NCBI GenBank assembly: GCA_947448745.1
Contig: CANFOQ010000016.1
Coordinates: 1-55,364 of the forward strand
Direction: 5' to 3'
DNA length: 55,364 nt
Source of the DNA: Comamonadaceae bacterium
GTDB taxonomy: Bacteria; Pseudomonadota; Gammaproteobacteria; Burkholderiales; Burkholderiaceae_C
A model generated the notes under the pieces. That model was not told where the DNA came from. It was given only the letters and a program-made list of their open reading frames with translations, and searched no databases. Positions 49,267 to 55,364 of the stretch are shown piece after piece. Each line of letters opens with the position of its first letter. Position 1 is the first letter of the stretch. Both the position numbers and the translations under genes were made by a program.

Positions 49267-50475
49267 TTATACGGCAGCGGGTTTGTGCGTATGGTGTTGT
49301 GCCGCGCGTCGCAACATAAACGCGCTGAGCATGCCAAGCAGTGCAACAGGCATGGCCGCCAGAAACACCGTTTGCAACCCCAATCGCGTGCTCAGCGCAG
49401 CGCCGCCCAAGGCCCCCAACACACCGGTGAAGCCATAGCCAATCACCGCATACAGCGCTTGGCCACGGCCCCGCAAGCGGCCCGGGAAATGCTGAGACAA
49501 CCAGGCAATGCACACGGTGTGTTGAATCGCAAACGTGAACACATGCAGGCACTGCGCCAGCAACAACACCCACAAGAGTTGGCCAAACCACGCGGTCAGG
49601 CCCATGCGCAGCGCCATGACACCGGTGCAAACACACAACCACGCAGGCAAGCTGAGCCAATGCAACCAGCGGCTTTGCGTGAAGAAGCCGATGATTTCCA
49701 CCACCACCGACACCGCCCACAAGACACCAATCATGTCTTTGCCATAACCCAGTTCATCCAAGTACAAACTGAAAAACGTGTAGATGGCCACATGCGACAG
49801 CACATGGAAAAACAAGGTGGCAAAAAACCAAAGCGTTTGCCGCTGGCGAAGCACATCTGCAAACCCAGCTTGACCTTTGTCGTGGTGCGCTTCTTCGCGC
49901 ACATTCGGCAGGTTCCACACACTCAGGTTGATGGCCGCCAAAGTGAGGATGGTCCAAAAAGGAAATCCGCTCATGCCATGCGCCTCGAACCAGGCGCCCG
50001 AGACAAACACCGTGACCAAAAAACCCAATGAGCCCCACAAGCGGATGCGACCATAACGGCGCACATCGAGTGCACCTTGGTGGCTGACCAAATGCGCCAT
50101 GGCGGCTTCGCTCATGGGCATCATGGCGCTGGTGTGGGTGAACATCAGCAGCAACACCACGGCCAACCACCAAGGCGATGGGTTGAACAGCAAGCCCAAA
50201 GAGCACAACAAGGCCATGCCTGCGCACCAGCGCATGAGCGGCACCCGCTCGCCGCTGCGGTCACTCAGCCATCCCCACAGGTAAGGCGCAAACACCCGTG
50301 TCACCGCTTGCATGGACGTGAGCAAACCAATCATCCACAAGCTCAGGCCCAAATGTTTGAGCCACAAAGGCAGGTAAGGATTGAAGAAACCGATGTGGGC
50401 GAAATAACTGGCCGAGAGCGCGGCAAACGGCACCAGTTGACGCCGCGAGACAGGCGGCGCGGGCGTGGGTGTCAT
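49267..50475 (-). CDS. Major facilitator superfamily transporter
   Basis: A 402-residue, 12-helix MFS protein of the MFS_1_like/HcaT group: FAALSASYFAHIGFFNPYLPLWLKHLGLS, the loop motif GWLSDRSGERVPLMRW and SEAAMAHLVSHQGALDVRRYGRIRLWGSLGF. The group includes phenylpropionate and nucleoside or sugar porters; the substrate is not predictable here. Four bp separate it from aroC upstream, so the two are likely cotranscribed. I chose the ATG at 50475, since the longer frame overlaps aroC. Confidence 0.88.
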   Translation of the reverse strand: MTPTPAPPVSRRQLVPFAALSASYFAHIGFFNPYLPLWLKHLGLSLWMIGLLTSMQAVTRVFAPYLWGWLSDRSGERVPLMRWCAGMALLCSLGLLFNPSPWWLAVVLLLMFTHTSAMMPMSEAAMAHLVSHQGALDVRRYGRIRLWGSLGFLVTVFVSGAWFEAHGMSGFPFWTILTLAAINLSVWNLPNVREEAHHDKGQAGFADVLRQRQTLWFFATLFFHVLSHVAIYTFFSLYLDELGYGKDMIGVLWAVSVVVEIIGFFTQSRWLHWLSLPAWLCVCTGVMALRMGLTAWFGQLLWVLLLAQCLHVFTFAIQHTVCIAWLSQHFPGRLRGRGQALYAVIGYGFTGVLGALGGAALSTRLGLQTVFLAAMPVALLGMLSAFMLRRAAQHHTHKPAAV

Positions 50476-50479
50476 CGGG

Positions 50480-51580
50480 TCAACTCGGACGGTGCGCGGC
50501 GATGGGCACCACAGGCGGCACCACGTCGGCGCACTGCGCACGGTGCCGCAGTGCATGGTCCATCACCACCAGGGCCAGCAAGGCCTCGGCGATGGGTGTG
50601 GCGCGGATGCCGACACAAGGGTCGTGGCGACCCTTGGTTTGCACCTGCACCGCGTTGCCCGCGCTGTCGATGCTGTCACGCGGTGTCAAGATGGAACTGG
50701 TGGGCTTGATGGCAATGCTCACCTCCAGGTCTTGCCCGGTGCTGATGCCACCCAAGATGCCGCCTGCGTTGTTGTTGGCAAACCCTTCAGGCGTGAGGCT
50801 GTCACCGTGCATAGAACCGCGTTGCGCCACGCTGTCAAAGCCTGCGCCAATCTCGATGCCCTTCACCGCGTTCAAGCCCATCATGGCGTAGGCAATGTCG
50901 GCATCGAGTCGGTCGTAAATGGGTTGCCCCAAGCCCACCGGCATGCCTTGGGCTACCACGCGGATACGCGCACCGCACGAGTCGCCGGCTTTGCGCAAGC
51001 TGTCCATGTAACTTTCCAGGTGCGCCACATCAGCGATGGGTGCATAGAAGGGGTTGTGCGGCACATGCGACCAGTCTTCAAACCCAATAGGGTGTTCACC
51101 CAGTTGCGTCATGCAACCGATGAAGCTGGTGCCGAATTTTTCTTTCAACCATTTTTTCGCAACCGCACCCGCTGCCACCGTGGGCGCGGTGAGTCGTGCC
51201 GATGAACGACCTCCGCCGCGCGGATCGCGCACACCGTACTTTTGCAAATAGGTGTAGTCGGCATGGCCGGGGCGAAAGGTTTGCAAGATGTCGCCGTAAT
51301 CTTGGCTGCGCTGATCGGTGTTTTGAATCAGCAATGCGATGGGCGTGCCGGTGGTTTTGCCTTGGTAAACGCCGCTCAAGATTTGCACTTGATCGGGCTC
51401 TTGGCGTTGCGTCACATGGCGGCTGGTGCCGGGGCGGCGGCGATCGAGGTCGTGCTGGATGTCGGCCTCGCTCAGGGCCATGCCCGGGGGGCAGCCGTCA
51501 ATCACGCAGCCAATGGCCGGGCCGTGGGATTCACCAAAGTTGGTGACGGTGAAAAGTGTTCCGAAGGTGTTGCCGCTCAT
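50480..51580 (-). CDS. aroC: Chorismate synthase
   Basis: Converts EPSP to chorismate, the last shikimate step, using reduced FMN. The 366-residue protein has all three signatures: [43 protein letters not shown] and [27 protein letters not shown]. The start ATG 51580 gives [20 protein letters not shown]; the frame stays open for a further 195 codons upstream without homology. Divergent from brnT. Confidence 0.97.
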   Translation of the reverse strand: MSGNTFGTLFTVTNFGESHGPAIGCVIDGCPPGMALSEADIQHDLDRRRPGTSRHVTQRQEPDQVQILSGVYQGKTTGTPIALLIQNTDQRSQDYGDILQTFRPGHADYTYLQKYGVRDPRGGGRSSARLTAPTVAAGAVAKKWLKEKFGTSFIGCMTQLGEHPIGFEDWSHVPHNPFYAPIADVAHLESYMDSLRKAGDSCGARIRVVAQGMPVGLGQPIYDRLDADIAYAMMGLNAVKGIEIGAGFDSVAQRGSMHGDSLTPEGFANNNAGGILGGISTGQDLEVSIAIKPTSSILTPRDSIDSAGNAVQVQTKGRHDPCVGIRATPIAEALLALVVMDHALRHRAQCADVVPPVVPIAAHRPS

Positions 51581-51731
51581 GCTGGGGATTATCCCTGACA
51601 GAAATTCAGGGAAGAACCCAACCAGGCGCTTTGGAACTACTTCACCTTTTTTCTGCTTTACCTTTGCAGAGTGTTCCACCACACTTTTTGACTTTGTCAT
51701 GCCAAACAGGTCATGGATATCTTGTGGGTAC

Positions 51732-51749
51732 AATAATTGAGCAATTATT
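51732..51749 (+). promoter_or_regulatory. Palindrome at the brnT start, probable BrnA operator, next to a TACAAT box
   Basis: AATAATT (51732-51738) and AATTATT (51743-51749) flank GAGC, an exact inverted repeat overlapping a TACAAT -10-like sequence (51729-51734) and the TTG start of brnT. BrnA antitoxins autoregulate their operon by binding such promoter palindromes, so this is a likely operator. No convincing -35 was found. Confidence 0.5.
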
Positions 51750-52015
51750 CCCTCGATCCCAGCAAATCTGAGCGCAATCTGTTGTTGCGGGGGTTTGATT
51801 TTTCCCGGGTAGTGGATTTTGAATGGGACAGCGCTTTGATTTCTCAAGATAAGCGTCAAGACTATTCGGAAAATCGATTTCAGGCTTTGGGGTGGATCGG
51901 AGAACACTTGCATATGCTGATCTTCACGCCAAGGGGTGGCGTGATTCATGTGATCAGCCTGCGAAGAGCCAACCAACGAGAAAGAAACCGTCATGCCGCG
52001 CAAACCAAACCCTGA
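51737..52015 (+). CDS. brnT: BrnT-family ribonuclease toxin
   Basis: A 92-residue RelE-fold toxin that cleaves RNA until bound by BrnA. Recognisable features are the N-terminal [28 protein letters not shown], then [30 protein letters not shown] and the C-terminal [15 protein letters not shown]. An in-frame TAA lies directly before the TTG at 51737, so the start must be this TTG or a later codon. It overlaps brnA by 23 bp; toxin-first order is normal for brnTA. Confidence 0.87.
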   Translation: MSNYSLDPSKSERNLLLRGFDFSRVVDFEWDSALISQDKRQDYSENRFQALGWIGEHLHMLIFTPRGGVIHVISLRRANQRERNRHAAQTKP

Positions 52016-52292
52016 ATTGACAGACTCAGACAACCCAGAAGCTGATGAAGGCTGGTTTGAGAATGCGCACCCGGCGCGGGAGGTGCTTTCAAAACTTGTG
52101 GGTGAAACATCGGCGCAAGAACTTCTCAAACCCAAAAGAGGTCGCCCTCCGCTGCCAAGCACCAAACGTCACATCAACCTGCGCATTGATGAAGACATCA
52201 TTCAAGCGTTTCAAGAATCAGGGCAAGGCTGGCAAACACGCATGAATTTGGCCTTGCGTGAATGGCTGACTGGGCAAGCCAAGCTGCATTGA
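51993..52292 (+). CDS. brnA: BrnA-family antitoxin
   Basis: A 99-residue antitoxin. The N-terminal part ([19 protein letters not shown]) contacts the toxin, and the C-terminal [45 protein letters not shown] is the ribbon-helix-helix-like DNA-binding region characteristic of BrnA. With BrnT it forms a repressing heterocomplex. Overlaps brnT. Confidence 0.88.
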   Translation: MPRKPNPELTDSDNPEADEGWFENAHPAREVLSKLVGETSAQELLKPKRGRPPLPSTKRHINLRIDEDIIQAFQESGQGWQTRMNLALREWLTGQAKLH

Positions 52293-52320
52293 GCGTGGCC
52301 AAGCACATACGATGAATGTC

Positions 52321-52776
52321 TTAAGTGGCCTTCACACCCTCTTCCGCCGGCCAATCGCGGATATAGGCTTTGAGCATTTGGTTCTCGAAGTTTTGGCTGT
52401 CCACCACCGCTTTGGCCACATCGTAAAAACTCACCACGCCCATCAATTGGCGGTTGCTGAGCACAGGCAAATAACGGGCATGGCGCTCGAGCATCATGCG
52501 GCGTACTTCATCGAGTTCAGTTTCCGGTGAACACGTGATGGGGTGATCGTCCATGGCCGAGCGCACCGTGGCTTGCCCCAAGCTGCCACCGTTGTGGTTC
52601 AGAGCCAAGATCACTTCGCGGAAGGTGAGGATGCCGACCAGATCGCCGTGTTCCATCACCAACATCGAGCCCAAGTCGTGCTCGGCCATGGTTTGCACGG
52701 CGTCTGCCAACGGCGCCAAGGGCGTGGTGGTGTAGAGCGTGGTGCCTTTGATGCGCAGGATGTCGCTGACTTTCAT
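52321..52776 (-). CDS. CBS-domain protein
   Basis: A 151-residue protein made of two CBS motifs: MKVSDILRIKGTTLYTTTPLAPLADAVQTMAEHDLGSMLVMEHGDLVGILTFREVI and HPITCSPETELDEVRRMMLERHARYLPVLSNRQLMGVVSFYDVAKAVV. CBS pairs bind adenine nucleotides and act as energy sensors, usually on a partner protein. No other domain is present. Divergent from metY. Confidence 0.9.
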   Translation of the reverse strand: MKVSDILRIKGTTLYTTTPLAPLADAVQTMAEHDLGSMLVMEHGDLVGILTFREVILALNHNGGSLGQATVRSAMDDHPITCSPETELDEVRRMMLERHARYLPVLSNRQLMGVVSFYDVAKAVVDSQNFENQMLKAYIRDWPAEEGVKAT

Positions 52777-52862
52777 GGGGGTCTCCTCTGGCCTGGGTGG
52801 CGGGCCTTGCTTTCAATATAGCCCACAATCCGCGTTCACAACACCGTAAGAACGAGGATGTC

Positions 52863-54281
52863 ATGACCGGTTACGCCGATCCCCATTTCGACACGCTGAC
52901 CTTGCACGCCGGCACCCAACCCGACCCCGCCACCGGCGCCCGCGCCGTGCCCATCCACCTCACCACCTCGTATGTGTTCGAGTCGTCGGACCAAGCGGCG
53001 GCCCTGTTCAATTTGGAAAGCGCCGGGCATGTCTACAGCCGCATCAGCAACCCCACCACCGCGGTGTTCGAGCAGCGCATCGCGGCCTTGGAAGGCGGCA
53101 TCGGCGCGATTGCCACGGCCAGCGGCCAAGCCGCGCTGCACCTGAGTGTGGCCACGCTGATGGGCGCGGGCTCGCACATCGTGGCCAGCTCGGCGTTGTA
53201 TGGCGGTTCGCACAACTTGCTGCACTACACGCTGCGCCGATTTGGCATTGAGACCACTTTTGTCAAACCTGGTGATATTGACGCTTGGCGTGCGGCGATT
53301 CAGCCCAACACCAAGCTGTTGTTTGGCGAAACCGTGGGCAACCCGGGGCTGGACGTGCTCGACATCCCCACGGTATCGGCCTTGGCCCACGACCACGGCG
53401 TGCCGTTGTTGGTGGACGCCACGCTCAGCACGCCCTACTTGCAGCAACCTTTGTCTTTGGGCGCGGATTTGGTTTACCACTCGGCCACCAAATTTTTAAG
53501 CGGCCACGGCACCGTGATTGGCGGCGTGGTGGTCGATGGCGGTTCTTTTGATTGGGAGGCCAGCGGTAAATTTCCCGAGCTGTCCGAGCCTTATGCGGGC
53601 TTTCACAACATGGTGTTCACCGAGGAAAGCACGGTGGGCGCGTTCTTGTTGCGGGCGCGGCGCGAGGGCTTGCGCGACTTCGGCGCGTGCCTGAGCCCGC
53701 ATTCGGCCTGGTTGATTTTGCAGGGCATGGAAACCTTGCCGCTGCGCATGGAACGGCACTTGGCGAACACTGAAAAAGTGGTGGCGTTTTTGGCCGCGCA
53801 CCCGATGGTGTCGCGGGTGGGGCACCCGCTCATGCCCGACCACCCCAGCCATGCTTTGGCGCAAAAGCTGCTGCGCGGTGGGGCTCGCGGCGCCGGCTCG
53901 GTGTTCAGCTTCGACATCCAAGGTTCACGCGCCCAAGGCCGCGCTTTCATTGAAGCGCTGAACATTTTCAGCCACTTGGCGAATGTGGGCGACAGCAAAT
54001 CGCTGGTCATCCACCCGGCCAGCACCACGCATTTCCGCATGAGCGACGAGGCCTTGGCGCAGGCCGGCATTGGCGCGGGCACCATCCGTTTGTCGGTGGG
54101 CTTGGAAGACCCGGATGATTTGATCGACGACTTGAAACGGGCGTTGAAAGCGGCGGAGAAAGCGGGGGCTTCGGGTGCTTCTTCGGGTGGTGCTTCTTCG
54201 GGTGGTGCTTCTGCGGGTGGTGCTTCTTCGGGTGGTGCTTCTGCGGGCGCTGCTGGTGCTTCAGCAAGTTCTGCGTCATAA
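52863..54281 (+). CDS. O-acetylhomoserine/O-succinylhomoserine sulfhydrylase (MetY/MetZ type) with repetitive tail
   Basis: PLP-dependent Cys/Met-metabolism enzyme of 472 residues. About 437 form the enzyme: FDTLTLHAGTQPDPATGARAVPIHLTTSYVF, YSRISNPTTAVFEQRIAALEGG, the lysine motif YHSATKFLSGHG, and the C-terminal VIHPASTTHFRMSDEALAQAGI and IRLSVGLEDPDDLIDDL. It would incorporate sulfide (or methanethiol) into an activated homoserine. After residue 437 comes a Gly/Ala/Ser tail encoded by 15-bp tandem repeats, absent in ordinary family members. The start at 52863 matches the family N-terminus. An alpha/beta hydrolase gene follows 10 bp later. Confidence 0.92.
   Translation: MTGYADPHFDTLTLHAGTQPDPATGARAVPIHLTTSYVFESSDQAAALFNLESAGHVYSRISNPTTAVFEQRIAALEGGIGAIATASGQAALHLSVATLMGAGSHIVASSALYGGSHNLLHYTLRRFGIETTFVKPGDIDAWRAAIQPNTKLLFGETVGNPGLDVLDIPTVSALAHDHGVPLLVDATLSTPYLQQPLSLGADLVYHSATKFLSGHGTVIGGVVVDGGSFDWEASGKFPELSEPYAGFHNMVFTEESTVGAFLLRARREGLRDFGACLSPHSAWLILQGMETLPLRMERHLANTEKVVAFLAAHPMVSRVGHPLMPDHPSHALAQKLLRGGARGAGSVFSFDIQGSRAQGRAFIEALNIFSHLANVGDSKSLVIHPASTTHFRMSDEALAQAGIGAGTIRLSVGLEDPDDLIDDLKRALKAAEKAGASGASSGGASSGGASAGGASSGGASAGAAGASASSAS
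54174..54248 (+). repeat. 15-bp tandem repeat encoding the MetY tail
   Basis: Five in-frame copies of a 15-bp unit, GGTGCTTCTTCGGGT with a TCG/GCG alternation in copies 3 and 5, each encoding GASSG or GASAG. A degenerate Ala/Ser-rich end follows to the stop codon. A length that is a multiple of three means slippage changes tail length without breaking the frame. Confidence 0.9.
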
Positions 54282-54291
54282 GGATTTCGCC

Positions 54292-55098
54292 ATGCACCTC
54301 CACGTCAACGGCCACGCCACCTACGCCTACACCGGTGGCAAAGAGTTCAACCACGCCCAGCCCACCGTGGTGCTGATTCACGGCGTCTTGTGTGACCACA
54401 GCGTGTGGGCGCTGCAAAGCCGCTACTTGGCCCACCACGGCTGGAACGTGTTGGCCATCGACCTGCCCGGCCACTGCAAAAGCGCGGGTGCGCCGCCCGC
54501 CTCGGTACAAGACGCTGCGGCCTTCATCCAAGCCCTGCTGGATGCCCAAGGCGTGCAACGCGCCGCTTTGGTGGGCCACAGTTTTGGTTCCCTCATCGCC
54601 TTGCAAACTGCGGCCCATCTGGGCGATCGCATCAGCCATTTGGTGATGGTCGGCACCGCCTACCCGATGAAAGTCTCGCCCGCTTTGCTGGACGCGTCCT
54701 TGAACCAGCCTGAGAAAGCGCTGCACATGACGAACGTGTTTTCCCGCGCCACCTTGGCACCGCCCTCCGGCGCTGGGTCCTGGGTGTTTGGCGCGAGCTT
54801 GGCGCTGGGGCGGCGGGTTTTGGCCAGCAACAAATCCGTGAATCTGTTCCACACCGGCTTCAACGCCTGCAACAACTACGACCAGGGTTTGCAGGCGATG
54901 GCGGCGGTCACTTGCCCGGTGCTGATGGTGTTGGGCGAGAACGACCAGATGACCATGCCGAAAAACGCGCAAAGCCTGGTGCAGCAGGCCCGTGACACGG
55001 GCAAGCAGTTGCAGGTGGTCATGATCCCGAATGGGCATCACCAGATGAGCGAGTCGCCGAATGAAACCTTGGCGGCGCTGAAGGCCTTCTTGGTTTGA
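54292..55098 (+). CDS. Alpha/beta hydrolase
   Basis: A 268-residue alpha/beta-hydrolase-fold protein. It has VVLIHGVLCDHSVW (oxyanion HG), the nucleophile Ser in LVGHSFGSLIALQ, an acid in VLGENDQM and the base His in IPNGHHQMSESP. No signal peptide or lid feature defines a substrate. AAGGA precedes the ATG at 54292, 10 bp after the sulfhydrylase stop, so cotranscription is likely. A role on an O-acyl homoserine or a thioester is only a guess. Confidence 0.85.
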   Translation: MHLHVNGHATYAYTGGKEFNHAQPTVVLIHGVLCDHSVWALQSRYLAHHGWNVLAIDLPGHCKSAGAPPASVQDAAAFIQALLDAQGVQRAALVGHSFGSLIALQTAAHLGDRISHLVMVGTAYPMKVSPALLDASLNQPEKALHMTNVFSRATLAPPSGAGSWVFGASLALGRRVLASNKSVNLFHTGFNACNNYDQGLQAMAAVTCPVLMVLGENDQMTMPKNAQSLVQQARDTGKQLQVVMIPNGHHQMSESPNETLAALKAFLV

Positions 55099-55112
55099 CC
55101 CTGTAATTGGTA

Positions 55113-55157
55113 AATTGGGGTCAGATTCCAATTGTAATTGGGGTCAGATTCCAATTG
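55113..55157. repeat. Direct repeat pair containing GGGGTCAGATTCCAATTG
   Basis: Two identical 22-bp copies (55113-55134 and 55136-55157), each beginning AATTGGGG and ending TCCAATTG, are separated by one base. They begin right after the hydrolase stop codon. Short GGGGTCAGATTCCAATT elements of this kind are common near REP-associated or IS200-like transposases in betaproteobacteria. Confidence 0.8.
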
Positions 55158-55364
55158 TTCTTGCGCCGAAACATCACGCCAAAGCCGCACGGCCTGGGGA
55201 CCATTTTTTGAGCGAAAGACCAGAAAAATGAGTCCCCATGGCGGGCGGCTTGAGCGTGACTTCTTGAAGCACTAGAAAGTCACTGCTGCTTGGCGACCAC
55301 GGTGGGCTCGTCCGCCGCTCACCGCAGCGGAGCTGCGACGTTCGCTAAACAATTGGAATCTGAC
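55143..55364. repeat. Putative small mobile or REP-type unit bounded by 17-bp inverted repeats
   Basis: GTCAGATTCCAATTGTT (55143-55159) recurs inverted at the very end of the window (55348-55364). The roughly 190 bp between have no plausible gene but contain short hairpins (for example CCGCAGCGGAGCTGCG). This could be a MITE-like unit or the start of a REP-associated tyrosine transposase locus that continues beyond the window. Confidence 0.55.

Noticed and set aside
51581..52165. N-terminal extension of chorismate synthase by 195 codons
   Set aside because: No homology to AroC, covers the brnTA promoter and genes, and the family N-terminus MSGNTFG begins at 51580.
52815..52841. TTGTGA / TATATT as a promoter of the CBS-domain gene
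   Set aside because: Spacer is only 15 bp and other arrangements are equally possible; not strong enough to annotate.
54170..54260. CRISPR-like repeats
   Set aside because: Units are contiguous 15-bp in-frame coding repeats without spacers; no cas genes anywhere in the window.

Overview
The window looks like chromosomal DNA of a Burkholderiales betaproteobacterium, most likely of the family Comamonadaceae (a Limnohabitans/Rhodoferax/Comamonas-like organism). I infer this from gene content and gene order (cysS-accA-tilS-lysC, glyA-nrdR, the rib-nusB block, and a phenol regulon with paired AphR/AphS-type regulators). No rRNA or marker gene was available to fix the genus. Coding density is very high, many neighbours overlap by an ATGA or TGATG, and no gene in the interior is visibly broken.

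Layout. 1-84 is the 5' end of an IS3-family transposase gene that runs off the window. 309-5802 (minus strand) is a housekeeping operon: cysS, a DNA glycosylase, accA, tilS, lysC and tRNA-Ser(GCT), closed by a rho-independent terminator. 5939-8371 carries a TPR protein, two cyclophilins and lpxH, convergent with a large DUF349 protein. 11053-13524 has a lytic transglycosylase, glyA and nrdR. 13602-16354 is a minor-pilin cluster (fimT, pilV, pilW, pilX, pilE types) without pilY1. 16370-21455 holds ribD, ribE, ribBA, ribH, nusB and an aminotransferase. 21452-23868 is ybgC-tolQ-tolR-tolA, with no tolB or pal following.

23871-46655 is a complete phenol catabolic block. Two regulators (GntR/AphS type and sigma-54 activator/DmpR type) point away from a 285-bp AT-rich control region with a clear -24/-12 promoter. 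The downstream operon encodes multicomponent phenol hydroxylase (K L M, then N O P), ferredoxin Q, catechol 2,3-dioxygenase and the full meta-cleavage route through both the dehydrogenase and hydrolase branches to pyruvate and acetyl-CoA. An HbpS-like protein and an SDR are added.

The most unusual feature lies inside this operon. Between dmpM and dmpN sit six extra genes. The first is a second copy of the hydroxylase large subunit in which three of the four diiron glutamates are replaced and one helical turn is deleted between two ligand positions, while its C-terminal cysteine (zinc-type) site is kept. The other five form a complete branched-chain-amino-acid-type ABC importer whose LivM-like permease carries about 160 extra C-terminal residues with further membrane segments. 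I read this as a possible coupled aromatic uptake and hydroxylation system with a non-catalytic hydroxylase-fold partner. That is inference.

46652-55098 returns to other genes: a 7TM-type sensor kinase and LuxR-type response regulator, an MFS transporter, aroC, a BrnT/BrnA toxin-antitoxin pair, a CBS-domain protein, a MetY-type sulfhydrylase with a repeat-encoded tail, and an alpha/beta hydrolase. The last 250 bp contain direct and inverted copies of a short repeat of the kind found near REP-associated transposases.
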